Assembly (NCBI RefSeq): GCF_000269985.1 | Contig: NC_016109.1 | Coordinates: 1,736,001 to 1,800,000, forward strand | Source: Kitasatospora setae KM-6054 | GTDB lineage: Bacteria > Actinomycetota > Actinomycetes > Streptomycetales > Streptomycetaceae | DNA length: 64,000 bases | Reading direction: 5' to 3' | In this document: one piece after another, positions 36,474-45,118 of the stretch | How the letters are laid out: each line of letters opens with the position of its first letter | Numbering within the stretch: the first letter of the stretch is position 1 | The notes under the pieces: generated by a model | Told to the model about the DNA's origin: nothing | Databases searched by the model: none | The model's input: the letters and a program-made list of their open reading frames with translations, nothing else | Program-made: the position numbers and the translations under genes

Positions 36474-38018
36474 TCACCCGGCCGCCCCGGTGCCCTTGGC
36501 GTCCTTGCGGTCGGCGGCCATGCCCGCGGCGTCCAGCAGGGCGCTGCCGACGATCAGGTCGGCGCCGCCGAAGCCGGGGTCGTCCAGCCGGGTGCCGTCG
36601 TCGACGGCGAACAGCAGCCGTTCCTCGCCCTGCCGGTACGCGGTGCCGACCGGCGGGCTGGCGGCGTGCACGGCCAGCAGGGTGACCAGGTAGGCGAGTT
36701 CCTCGCCGTCGCCGTCGCCGCCGGGTTCGGCGCCGCGGGCGCGGGCGTCGGCGAGCAGGCCGGAGAGCCGGCGGGGGGCGTCGGCGGGCAGGTCGAGCAG
36801 GTCGAGGGCGGCTTCCAGTTGGGCCTCGGAGAAGCGGCTGTCGTCGGGGGTGGCGACCAGGTCGGGTTCGGGGAGCTCGGCGCCGAGGTGCTCGCGTTCG
36901 ACGGGCGGGGTGAGCAGCAGGTCGACCAGGTCGGCGACCCGGACCGAGACGGGGGTGCGCAGGCCGGTGGCGCGGGCGAAGAACGCGTCGGTGGGCCGGG
37001 TGGCGTCGCCGAGCGGGAGGGTGAGCACGGGGGCGAGCAGTTGGCCGTACAGGTCGACGCCGCTGCGGGCGGTGGGCGCGGCGAAGGCCTGCCGGTCCTG
37101 TTCGGCGCGGAACAGCGGGCCGGCCTCCAGCAGCCGGGTCTGCAGCTGGGTGTGCCGGCGGATGCAGTCCTTGACGATGTCGACGAGTTCGGCGGCGCGG
37201 CGCTTGTGCTCGCCGTCGACGCTCTCGTCGCGGGCCTTGCGGATGTTGGTGAGGATCGCGTTCTCGTGCCGGTACCGGTCGGCGATGTGGTCGAGCGCCT
37301 CGTCGATCAGGTCGGGGACGGTCTCCATCCAGTCGACCGCGCGGACGTTGCGCCGGGTGGCCTCCAGGGCGCGGCGCAGCGTCTCGGCGTACTGGACGGT
37401 GCGGTAGCGGGCCTGTTCGGCGGCGAGCTGGGCGTCGGCGAGGCGGCCGCGCCGGATCAGCACCTCCAGCTTGACCTCGGCGGCGATCTGGGCGCTGGTG
37501 ACGTCGGTGTCGAGGGCGCCGACCAGCACGTTGACGGCCTCGTCGGTGGTCCGCAGGTAGACCCCGCCGTCCTGGCCGGGGACCTCCTCGATCAGCTTGA
37601 AGTCGTAGTCGCGCCGGGTGTAGCCGCCGTCGGCGCCGAAGGTGCCGTAGACGGCGCGGAAGCCGCGGTCGACGCTGCCGACGTTGATCAGCGACTCCAG
37701 CACCCAGCGGGCGACCCGCTCGTGCTCGGCGGCGGCCCGGCCGGGGTTCTGCGCGGCGATCCGGGGCAGCAGGCGGCTCAGCACTATGTCCCGGTCGGCG
37801 CCGGTGTCGAAGTCCATGTTGAGCGTGACCAGGTCGATGGCGGCGAGGCCGACCTCGGCCATCGTGTACGAGGCGTACTCGCCGGCCAGGTTGACCTTGC
37901 GGCTGTCCAGGTCGTGCAGCGGGGCCGTGCAGGCCAGCGCCTTGAGCCGGCGGGCGAGTCCCTCGTCGGCGGCCGGGCCGGGAGCGGGCCGGGTGGGCTG
38001 GTCTGCGATGGCGGTCAC
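36474..38018 (-). CDS. MukF/JetA-like kleisin subunit of the SMC complex
   Basis: 514 residues from GTG 38018. Predicted all-helical; an N-terminal winged-helix-like part (about 25-190), then a long helical middle (about 200-340, with many Arg/Glu/Ala heptads and the segment RGRLADAQLAAEQARYRTVQ), then a C-terminal domain. This is the arrangement of JetA/MksF kleisins, and the gene comes first in the operon as jetA does in Wadjet loci. A TAATCT hexamer ends 8 nt before the GTG and there is no ribosome-binding site, so the mRNA may be leaderless. No methyl, nuclease or TOPRIM motif is present. Confidence 0.72.
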   Translation of the reverse strand: MTAIADQPTRPAPGPAADEGLARRLKALACTAPLHDLDSRKVNLAGEYASYTMAEVGLAAIDLVTLNMDFDTGADRDIVLSRLLPRIAAQNPGRAAAEHERVARWVLESLINVGSVDRGFRAVYGTFGADGGYTRRDYDFKLIEEVPGQDGGVYLRTTDEAVNVLVGALDTDVTSAQIAAEVKLEVLIRRGRLADAQLAAEQARYRTVQYAETLRRALEATRRNVRAVDWMETVPDLIDEALDHIADRYRHENAILTNIRKARDESVDGEHKRRAAELVDIVKDCIRRHTQLQTRLLEAGPLFRAEQDRQAFAAPTARSGVDLYGQLLAPVLTLPLGDATRPTDAFFARATGLRTPVSVRVADLVDLLLTPPVEREHLGAELPEPDLVATPDDSRFSEAQLEAALDLLDLPADAPRRLSGLLADARARGAEPGGDGDGEELAYLVTLLAVHAASPPVGTAYRQGEERLLFAVDDGTRLDDPGFGGADLIVGSALLDAAGMAADRKDAKGTGAAG

Positions 38019-38087
38019 GGGGGACAAGATTAGGGCTTTCCCCTGACAGGTCCGAAAAACCCCTTTTGGGGGGCCTGTCCCGGCGTG

Positions 38088-38116
38088 TTGAACGCGTTCA
38101 AATTCAGGTCTAGAGT
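38088..38116 (+). promoter_or_regulatory. Promoter with operator palindrome over the -35 box
   Basis: TTGAAC (38088-38093), 17-bp spacer, TAGAGT (38111-38116), a near-consensus housekeeping promoter for the membrane-protein gene. The -35 lies within the perfect 14-bp palindrome TTGAACGCGTTCAA (38088-38101), typical of a TetR-type operator. Confidence 0.65.
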
Positions 38117-38172
38117 CCTTGCTGCGACACCGCGTGCCGTCTCCGGCACCCGCGCCATGAGGGGGGCTCCCC

Positions 38173-38772
38173 ATGTCCGACACCGCCACCGTCCCGGCCG
38201 GTTCCACCACGGCCGGACCGGATTCCGCACCCGCCGCCGACACCGCGCTCGTCCGCCGCCGCATCCGGCGCTGGCTGGCCCTGTTCGTCGTCTGCCTGGC
38301 CCTCAGCGGCCTGACCGCCTTCCCCCTGCAGACCGAGACCTCGCTGCTGGCCCGGCTGGTCGACGCCACCGGCCTGGACGGCCTCTCCCCCGCCCTCGAC
38401 GCCTGGGTGCACCACGTCCGCGAGGGCGTCGCCACCGGCTACGGCGACTACCCCTTCCTCGCCTACGGCACCGACTGGCTCGCCTTCGCCCACCTGGTGA
38501 TCGCCGCCGCCTTCTGGGGCCCGCTGCGCGACCCGGTCCGCAACGTCTGGGTGGTCCGCTGGGCCATGCTGGCCTGCGGCGGCGTCATCCCGCTCGCCCT
38601 GATCTGCGGCCCGCTGCGCGGCATACCGCTGTTCTGGCAATTCGTCGACATGTCGTTCGGCGTCGTCGGCGTCGTCCCGCTGCTGATCGTCCACCGCATG
38701 ATCCGCACCCTGGAGTGGCAGCAGGCCGTCGCCACCCACCACGACTTCGCCCGCGTCGTCCCCTGCCCCTGA
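38173..38772 (+). CDS. Four-span membrane protein of unknown function
   Basis: 199 residues; a hydrophilic Thr/Ala/Pro-rich N-terminus of about 30, then four hydrophobic segments (about 34-52, 95-115, 125-148, 155-173). Between helices 1 and 2 lies a predicted external stretch containing DAWVHHVREGVATGYGDYP. ATG 38173. Its promoter overlaps a 14-bp palindrome, so it is probably repressed by a regulator encoded elsewhere. No family recognised. Confidence 0.75.
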   Translation: MSDTATVPAGSTTAGPDSAPAADTALVRRRIRRWLALFVVCLALSGLTAFPLQTETSLLARLVDATGLDGLSPALDAWVHHVREGVATGYGDYPFLAYGTDWLAFAHLVIAAAFWGPLRDPVRNVWVVRWAMLACGGVIPLALICGPLRGIPLFWQFVDMSFGVVGVVPLLIVHRMIRTLEWQQAVATHHDFARVVPCP

Positions 38773-38797
38773 ACCGCCCGCCCCTGAGCCTCCGGCC

Positions 38798-39262
38798 CTA
38801 AGCCCTCCGGCCGGCCCGGTCGTCGGCGTGCTCCGGCCGCGCGGTGATCCGCAGGTCGCCGTCCCAGGACTCGCAGCGGACGGTGCCGGTGGGGAAGTCG
38901 AGTTCGAGGGCGGTGCGGCCGGTGCCCGGGGCGTGTTCCTGGCGGACGGCGAGGACGGGGTGGCCGAGGTGCGGGGCGAAGGGGGTCCCGTGCGGGGCGT
39001 CGCGGACGTCGAGGCGGCCCAGGTCGCCGAGGTCGACGTCGGCGTGCGGGCGGTCGTCGGCGACGATCAGGCACCAGTCGGCGCCGGTGCCGACGAAGGT
39101 GCAGCCGCCGTGGTCGTCGCGCAGCCAGACCACCACGGGCTCGGCGGCGCGCTCGCCGCCGTGGCTGTACCAGGACGCGACGACGGCGGTCAGCCGGCGG
39201 CCGACCAGGGCGGCGAGGTCGGGTCCCGGGCCGTGCAGGCGGCACATGGGCGGGGGCGTCAC
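38798..39262 (-). CDS. Small protein coupled to a DUF2804 gene
   Basis: 154 residues from GTG 39262, which overlaps the upstream stop (GTGA); ATG 39247 is an alternative. Beta-rich, with several acidic patches and no signal or membrane segment. I do not recognise a domain. Translational coupling links it to the DUF2804 protein. Confidence 0.65.
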   Translation of the reverse strand: MTPPPMCRLHGPGPDLAALVGRRLTAVVASWYSHGGERAAEPVVVWLRDDHGGCTFVGTGADWCLIVADDRPHADVDLGDLGRLDVRDAPHGTPFAPHLGHPVLAVRQEHAPGTGRTALELDFPTGTVRCESWDGDLRITARPEHADDRAGRRA

Positions 39263-40329
39263 CAGCGCATCCGGACGTCCTCGGCCCAGCCGAGCAGGTT
39301 GTCGACCTCGACGCGCAGGCCGTCGTCGGTGCGGACGGTGCCCCGGTAGCGGCCGAAGCACTGGTCGGTGCGGTTGGCGATCAGGCCGGCCTCGGTGCGG
39401 GTGCGGCGGTCGTGGAAGGGGACGAAGGCGAGGTCGACCCGGTCGCTGCCGGGGGTGGTGATCCGCCAGGGGGCGAGCGGGGTGGCGGGGTCGTAGTGCC
39501 AGGCCAGCTCGGTGCCGATCTTGCTGAGGCGGCCGTCCACGCAGAGCGCGTTCTCGGTGCTGCCGGTGCCGGCCGTCCACTGTCCGCCGAACTGGAGGCC
39601 GACGGTGTGCCCGTCGGTGCGGCCGGAGGCGGCGCCCCAGTTCCAGCCGAGCGAGCGCGGCCAGCGGCCCCGCCCGTGGTCGAGCACGCCCCAGGCGTCG
39701 CCGTCCGCGCCGAAGTCGTACACCCGGTCGCCGAGCCGGACGGTGCCGGTGGCGGGGCGGGCGGTGTGCTTGGAGGTGTACTGGAAGCGCTCGTCGTCCC
39801 AGGGCACCACCACCGACAGGGTCTCGTGGCCGTCCGGCAGGGCGACCAGCAGGTCGGCCTCCAGCGGGCGCAGGTCGGCGGTGAGGGCGCGGGCGCGCAG
39901 CCGGGTGCCGCCGGGCTCGTGGGTGATCGAGATCCGGACCTTCCGGCGGCTCGGCCGCGCGGGGCCGCCGGCGAGGTCCCCGCCGTACGGGCCGCCGGAG
40001 CCGGCCACGCCCTCGGGGAAGGCGGTGCGGCGGCCGGGCAGACCGGGGGCGATCGCGGTGCGCTCGTGGTCCTCGAGGACGCCGTACTCGTCCCAGGAGA
40101 GGAAGTAGGCGGTGTCGAGGGTGAGGTAGTCGAGGTCGCTGACGGTCAGCGCGAGCAGGTGGGTGGGCGTGGTCACGCACCAGTACTCCCAGCGCTTGGT
40201 CCGCCCCCACCCGCGCAGGTTCGCCCGGTGCAGCGGGGTCCGCGACCAGCCGACGGCGTCGGGGTCGAGCCGCCCGTCGGGGCGGCACAGCTCGACGGGT
40301 GCGGTGATCTCTCGCTCATGGGTCGCCAT
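39259..40329 (-). CDS. DUF2804-family protein
   Basis: 356 residues, the usual DUF2804 length. Features include KRWEYWCVTTPTHLLALTVS near the start, and GWNWGAASG and NRTDQCFGRYRG toward the end. A predicted beta-rich fold related to lipocalin-like or tocopherol-cyclase-like proteins. Cytoplasmic, no catalytic motif evident. ATG 40329. Confidence 0.85.
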   Translation of the reverse strand: MATHEREITAPVELCRPDGRLDPDAVGWSRTPLHRANLRGWGRTKRWEYWCVTTPTHLLALTVSDLDYLTLDTAYFLSWDEYGVLEDHERTAIAPGLPGRRTAFPEGVAGSGGPYGGDLAGGPARPSRRKVRISITHEPGGTRLRARALTADLRPLEADLLVALPDGHETLSVVVPWDDERFQYTSKHTARPATGTVRLGDRVYDFGADGDAWGVLDHGRGRWPRSLGWNWGAASGRTDGHTVGLQFGGQWTAGTGSTENALCVDGRLSKIGTELAWHYDPATPLAPWRITTPGSDRVDLAFVPFHDRRTRTEAGLIANRTDQCFGRYRGTVRTDDGLRVEVDNLLGWAEDVRMRW

Positions 40330-40381
40330 CCGCGCACCCTACTGCCGTGACCTGCGCGAAAGCCATGGCCCGGCGCGGCCG

Positions 40382-40447
40382 GGCACGGCGACGACGCGAC
40401 GACGCGGGGGCGCGGGGGCCCGGCACGGCGACGACGCGGGGGCGCGG
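40382..40447. repeat. Direct repeat in the gap before the MFS gene end
   Basis: GGCACGGCGACGACGCG at 40382-40398 and 40422-40438, and ACGACGCGGGGGCGCGG at 40399-40415 and 40431-40447, overlapping copies of one C+G-rich unit. Non-coding. Confidence 0.75.
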
Positions 40448-40494
40448 CCGGCTGCTTCGCGGTCGCGCCCCCGGTGACGGCTACTGCTCTGCTG

Positions 40495-41970
40495 CTACTG
40501 CGCGGTCGCGCCCTCGGTGACGCCGCCCCGCGGGGCCGCGTCCTTCGGGCCGGCCTGGCCGCCGACGCCCCCGGCGCCGCCGCCGGTGACCGCGCGGCGG
40601 ACGCCGGGGATGGCCAGGGTGACCAGGGCGGCGGCGACGGCCGCGCCCGCGCCGATCAGGAAGGCGGTGCGGAACCCGCTCTCCGAGGGCAGCGGGTGGC
40701 CGCCGAAGTCGGTGGTCATGTGGGCCAGCACCACGCCGATGACGGCGGAGGAGCTGGAGGTGCCGATGGAGCGCATCAGGGTGTTGAGGCCGTTGGCGGC
40801 GGCGGTCTCGGAGACCGGGACGGCGCCCATGATCAGGGCGGGCATCGCCGCGTAGGCGAACGCGATGCCGCCGCTGATCAGGCAGGAGAAGACCAGCACG
40901 CCCCAGGCGTGGCCCATCAGGCCGAGCGCGGCGAGGTAGCCGCCGGTGATGACGACGGCGCCGACCAGCAGCGAGACCTTGGGGCCCTTGGCCCTGGAGA
41001 GCTTGGCGGAGATCGGCGAGAGCAGCATCATGACCAGGCCGGCGGGGGCCATCCAGAGGCCCGCCTGGACCATCGACTGCCCGAGGCCGTAGCCGGTCGC
41101 GGTGGGCAGCTGGAGCAGCTGCGGGGCGACCAGGCTCATCGCGTACATCGCGAAGCCGATCACCACGGAGGCCAGGTTGGTCATCAGCACCTGGCGGCGG
41201 GCGCTGGTGCGCAGGTCGACCAGCGGCTGTTCGGTGCGCAGCTCCCACCAGCCCCAGACCGGGAGGATCACCAGGGCGGCGGCGAGCATGCCCAGGGTGG
41301 TGCCGGAGCCCCAGCCCCAGTCGCTGCCCTTGGAGATGGCGAGCAGCAGGGCGACCAGGCCGGCGGTGAGGCCGATCGCGCCGACCACGTCGAAGCGGCC
41401 GCCGGAGCGGACCGGCGACTCGGGGACGAGCAGGAACACGGCGACGGCGATCGCCAGGCCGAGCGCGGCGGAGATCCAGAACAGCGCGTGCCAGCTGGCG
41501 TTCTGGGCGATGAGGGCGGACAGCGGCAGGCCGAACGCGCCGCCGATGCCGAGCGAGGAGCTCATCAGCGCCATCGAGGAGCCGAGCTTCTGCGGCGGGA
41601 GTTCGTCGCGCATGATGCTGATGCCGAGCGGGATGACGCCGGCGCCGACGCCCTGGAGCGCGCGGCCGATCACCATCGGGGCGAGCGAGCTGCCGAACGC
41701 GCAGATCAGCGAGCCGATGACGAGCATGGTGAGGCTGACGAGCAGGATCCGGCGCTTGCCGTACATGTCGCCGAGCCGGCCGAGCACCGGGGTGGCCACG
41801 GCGCCGGCCAGCAGGGTGGCGGTGATCGCCCAGGACGCGTTGGCGGCCGAGGTGTGCAGCAGGGACGGCAGTTTGGGGATCAGCGGGACGACCAGGGTCT
41901 GCATCAGCGAGACCACGATGCCCGCGCCGGCGAGCACTCCGACGACGGGGCCGGTGCGTGCCTGACTCAT
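40495..41970 (-). CDS. MFS drug exporter, DHA2-like
   Basis: 491 residues, about 14 transmembrane helices. Motif A appears as LGRLGDMYGKRRILL and motif C-like glycines in SLGIGGAFGLPLSALIA. Proton-driven export of drugs or metabolites. ATG 41970 has GGAAG upstream. Divergent from a MarR-family gene across an AT-rich palindromic region, which suggests control by that repressor. The C-terminus is a hydrophilic Gly-rich tail. Confidence 0.9.
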   Translation of the reverse strand: MSQARTGPVVGVLAGAGIVVSLMQTLVVPLIPKLPSLLHTSAANASWAITATLLAGAVATPVLGRLGDMYGKRRILLVSLTMLVIGSLICAFGSSLAPMVIGRALQGVGAGVIPLGISIMRDELPPQKLGSSMALMSSSLGIGGAFGLPLSALIAQNASWHALFWISAALGLAIAVAVFLLVPESPVRSGGRFDVVGAIGLTAGLVALLLAISKGSDWGWGSGTTLGMLAAALVILPVWGWWELRTEQPLVDLRTSARRQVLMTNLASVVIGFAMYAMSLVAPQLLQLPTATGYGLGQSMVQAGLWMAPAGLVMMLLSPISAKLSRAKGPKVSLLVGAVVITGGYLAALGLMGHAWGVLVFSCLISGGIAFAYAAMPALIMGAVPVSETAAANGLNTLMRSIGTSSSSAVIGVVLAHMTTDFGGHPLPSESGFRTAFLIGAGAAVAAALVTLAIPGVRRAVTGGGAGGVGGQAGPKDAAPRGGVTEGATAQ

Positions 41971-42001
41971 GGGGTACTTCCATCTCTTCGCTCTGACTAC
42001 A

Positions 42002-42016
42002 TATGCATGATGCATA
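42002..42016. promoter_or_regulatory. Palindromic operator between the MFS and MarR genes
   Basis: TATGCAT-G-ATGCATA, a perfect 7-bp inverted repeat in a 40-bp AT-rich stretch (42000-42040). MarR proteins typically bind such sites, so it is a likely operator for both genes. Confidence 0.65.
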
Positions 42017-42095
42017 CAATGTGTACCATACATATGGCAGCCCTGCGGGTTATGCTGCCGAAAAGTGACACCAGGGACGGAGGAGCCGGAAGAGC

Positions 42096-42557
42096 ATGCG
42101 GCGCGACGAGGAACTCGCTCTGATCGAACGGGAAATGATGCTGCTCGCCCGGCACCAGGTGCTCGCCACCGCCCGCACCAACGGGGGCCCCGACGCCCTG
42201 GAGCGCAGCGCCTACACCCTGCTCAGCCGGATCGAGACCGAGGGCCCGCTGACCATCGGCCAACTCGCCGAGGCGTTCGGACTGGACACCTCCACCGTCA
42301 ACCGGCAGACCGCCGCGATGCTCCGGGCCGGCCTGGTCGACCGCATCCCCGACCCGGACGGCGGGGTCGCCCGCAAGCTGCGGATCACCGACGAGGGCCT
42401 GCGCCGCCTGCACCAGGACCGCGACTGGTCGATCCAGGGCCTGGCCCGGGTCGTCGACGGCTGGACGTCCGCCGACCTGGCCGAGTTCGCCGAGGTGCTG
42501 GAACGCTTCAACCGCGACATCGAACGGATCCAGGGCCGCCCCTGGCCGCGCGCCTGA
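42096..42557 (+). CDS. MarR-family regulator
   Basis: 153 residues. Winged HTH with LTIGQLAEAFGLDTSTVNRQ and the wing ARKLRITDEG, flanked by the dimerisation helices of the family. ATG 42096. Probably represses the divergent MFS exporter and itself. Confidence 0.9.
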   Translation: MRRDEELALIEREMMLLARHQVLATARTNGGPDALERSAYTLLSRIETEGPLTIGQLAEAFGLDTSTVNRQTAAMLRAGLVDRIPDPDGGVARKLRITDEGLRRLHQDRDWSIQGLARVVDGWTSADLAEFAEVLERFNRDIERIQGRPWPRA

Positions 42558-42823
42558 CCACCGCCGGACCGGGAGCCCCGCCCGTCCGCGCCTTCGCCGC
42601 CCACTCCTGACCAGCCGTCAACACCCCGCGCCCGCCGCCTCCCCGGCGGGCGTTGCGCCGAGCGGGTGGCCGTCGCGCGGCCCGTCCGCGACCCCCCGGG
42701 TAAAACCTGGCGCCGGGACGGCGACCACCACCACCGGCGAAACAGTCAGGCCCTACGATCACCCCCAGGAACGGACCTCGCGGCCGGATCGGCCCGCGCG
42801 CGGAAGGGCGGACGAGGAGAACA

Positions 42824-43600
42824 GTGGCCGACACGGTGATCGACCTCAATGCGGACCTGGGCGAGGGCTTCGGACGCTGGAGCCTGACCGACGACGAGGC
42901 CCTGCTCTCCGTGGTCACCAGCGCCAACGTCGCCTGCGGCTTCCACGCGGGCGACCCGTCCACGATGCGCCGGGTCTGCTCGCTGGCCGCCGAGCGCGGG
43001 GTTCGGATCGGCGCCCAGGTCTCCTACCGCGACCTCGCCGGCTTCGGCCGCCGCGCCATGGACGTCCCGCCGGACGAGCTGGCCGACGAGATCGCCTACC
43101 AGATCGGCGCGCTCCAGGTGTTCGCCCGCGCGGCCGGCTCCCGGGTCTCCTACGTCAAGCCGCACGGCGCCCTCTACAACCGGGTGGTGCACGACAACGA
43201 ACAGGCGGAGGCGGTGGTTTCGGGCGTGCTGCGGGCCGGCGCGATCTGCGACGGCCCGCTGCCGCTGCTCGGCCTGCCCGGCTCCCGGCTGCTGGCGGTG
43301 GCCGAGGGCGTCGGACTGCCGGTGGTCACCGAGGCGTTCGCCGACCGCGCCTACACCTGGGCCGGCACCCTCGTCCCGCGCCGCGACCCGGAGGCCGTCG
43401 TGCACGACCCCGAGCAGGTGATCGCCCGCGCCGTCGGCATCGCCCGCGACGCCACCGTCACCGCGGTCGGCGGCGAGCCCGTCAGCGTCCAGGCCCGCTC
43501 GCTCTGCGTCCACGGCGACACCCCCGGCGCCGCCCAACTCGCCTGGCGGGTACGGGGCGCGCTCGCCTCCGCGGGCGTCCGCGTCGAGGCTTTCAGCTGA
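42824..43600 (+). CDS. pxpA: 5-oxoprolinase subunit A (LamB/YcsF family)
   Basis: 258 residues from GTG 42824, with GAGGAG upstream. Family motifs: IDLNADLGEGFG at the N-terminus, ANVACGFHAGDP, and VKPHGALYN. With PxpB and PxpC it hydrolyses 5-oxoproline (pyroglutamate) to glutamate using ATP. pxpB and pxpC are not in this window; the next + strand sequence is a gyrB relic. Confidence 0.92.
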   Translation: MADTVIDLNADLGEGFGRWSLTDDEALLSVVTSANVACGFHAGDPSTMRRVCSLAAERGVRIGAQVSYRDLAGFGRRAMDVPPDELADEIAYQIGALQVFARAAGSRVSYVKPHGALYNRVVHDNEQAEAVVSGVLRAGAICDGPLPLLGLPGSRLLAVAEGVGLPVVTEAFADRAYTWAGTLVPRRDPEAVVHDPEQVIARAVGIARDATVTAVGGEPVSVQARSLCVHGDTPGAAQLAWRVRGALASAGVRVEAFS

Positions 43601-43677
43601 CCTCCGCCCCACCCGGAGAATTCCCCGGATTCCCCTCCCCCCGCCCGCCCCGGAAGGCCCCTCCCCGCCCCTTCCCG

Positions 43678-44091
43678 CCCCGCACCGAGCGCTTCCGCCG
43701 GCTCACCTGCGCCGACTTCGTCGCCCACCTCGGCGGCGACCCCGCCGAGACCCTCACCGTCCGCGCCACCGACGAACGGATGGGCGGCACCCTCGACCTC
43801 GCCCTCTCCTGGACCGGCCACGGCGGCCTGCACGGCTACGCCAACAGCCGCCCCACCAGCGAGGGCACCCACCTCCAGGGCCTCCACGACGCCCTGCGCG
43901 CCGTCCTCGGCCGCACCGCCCCGCCAGCCGCCCTGACCGCCGTCGTCTCGGTCAAGCTCGACGTCCCCGAGTTCGGCGGCGCCACCCGCCGCCACCTCGA
44001 CAACGCCCCCGCCCGCGCCTGCGTCGCCGACGCCGTCCGCCCCGCCCTGGAGGCATGGCTCGCCGAACACCCGCAGCCCGCCGCCGAGTAG
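43678..44091 (+). pseudogene. gyrB/parE relic: transducer domain only
   Basis: About 137 codons match residues ~245-390 of GyrB in order: TCADFVAHLGG, LALSWTGHGG, YANSRPTSEGTHLQGL, LTAVVSVKLDVPEFGGATRR and EAWLAEHP. The frame has no start codon before 43780, and the ATPase (GHKL) domain upstream and the TOPRIM and GyrA-binding domains downstream are absent. It stops just after the transducer ends. With no lysine loop and no GHKL site it cannot act as a gyrase, so it is a decayed paralogue. The section that remains is undamaged. Confidence 0.75.
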
Positions 44092-44121
44092 GCCGGGGAC
44101 CTCGCCGGGCCGGGCGGGGGC

Positions 44122-44958
44122 TCAGGCCAACGCCAGCAGGCCGACGGCGAACGCGGCGGTGGCGAGGCCGGCGAGTTGGCCGCGGTGGACACGCTCGGCG
44201 AGGACGGCGCGGGCCAGCAGGACGGTGCCGGCGGGGTAGAGCGCGGTGATCACGGCGACCACGGCGAGGTCGCCGCCGCGGGCGGCCAGCAGGAACAGCA
44301 CGCCCGCGCCCGAGTCGAGCACCCCGGCGGCGGCCGCCAGGCCGTACGCGGGGCGTTCGGGGCCGAGGCGGCGGCGCAGCAGGACGGCGGCGGCCAGGGT
44401 GAGCAGCGAGGTGACCGCGCGGCCGACGATCAGCGGGGCGACGCCGCTGCCGGCGGGGGCCTGGTGCAGGCAGACCAGCTGGACGGCGATCGCGGTGCCC
44501 GCGCCGAGCGCCGGCAGCAGGGCCCGGCGGGTGACCCGGGCCTGCCCGTCGGCCGTCCCCGCGCTGACCAGGACCACCGCGACCAGCGCCAACGGCAGGC
44601 CCACCAGTCCTGCGGCGCCGAGCCGTTCGCCCTGCAGCAGGCCGACGGTGACCGGCAGCATCGCCGAGACCAGCGCGGTGACGGGCGACAGCACGTTCAT
44701 CGGGCCGATCGCCAGCGTCCGGTAGAGCAGCGCGAACGCCGCCGCCGACGCCGCCCCGGCGGCGGCGCCCCAGCCGACCGCCCCGGCCTCGAACCGGGCG
44801 CCGAGCAGCGGCCAGAGCAGCAGTTCGAGGGCCAGGCTGGCGGGCGCGGCGATCAGGACGGTGCGCAGCACGTGCGCGCGGCGGGCGCCGAGGCCGCCGA
44901 GGAAGTCGGCGCAGCCGTAGGCGAGTGAGCTGCCGAGCGCGAGCAGCAGGGCGATCAT
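44122..44958 (-). CDS. EamA/DMT-family transporter
   Basis: 278 residues, about 10 transmembrane helices in two repeats. The first repeat has SSLAYGCADFLGGL at the N-terminus, and the repeats end in small, Ala-rich helices. ATG 44958 with a GGGGGAAG element upstream. Probably an exporter of a small metabolite. Divergent from a GNAT acetyltransferase across a likely operator. Confidence 0.85.
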   Translation of the reverse strand: MIALLLALGSSLAYGCADFLGGLGARRAHVLRTVLIAAPASLALELLLWPLLGARFEAGAVGWGAAAGAASAAAFALLYRTLAIGPMNVLSPVTALVSAMLPVTVGLLQGERLGAAGLVGLPLALVAVVLVSAGTADGQARVTRRALLPALGAGTAIAVQLVCLHQAPAGSGVAPLIVGRAVTSLLTLAAAVLLRRRLGPERPAYGLAAAAGVLDSGAGVLFLLAARGGDLAVVAVITALYPAGTVLLARAVLAERVHRGQLAGLATAAFAVGLLALA

Positions 44959-44989
44959 GACGCTTCCCCCGGGGTCGAATGGAACGGAC

Positions 44990-45007
44990 AGTTCAGCACA
45001 GTGAACT
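44990..45007. promoter_or_regulatory. Inverted repeat between the EamA and GNAT genes
   Basis: AGTTCA (44990-44995), 6-nt spacer, TGAACT (45002-45007), perfect arms, 32 bp before the EamA start. Likely operator; the regulator is not in the window. Confidence 0.45.
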
Positions 45008-45118
45008 TTCCAGGACAACACAGTGACCCGCTCCTCCATTCCGCCCCTCGAAGCACCTCGAAGCACCCCCGGCGGAAAGCACTTGCCCCGCCCCCGCCCC
45101 CGGTGCTCTGCTCGCCAC

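Noticed and set aside
30872..38172. JetD/MksG-like TOPRIM nuclease next to the SMC operon
   Set aside because: Downstream is a terminator and a convergent glycan gene; upstream is a four-span membrane protein. No frame shows TOPRIM motifs.
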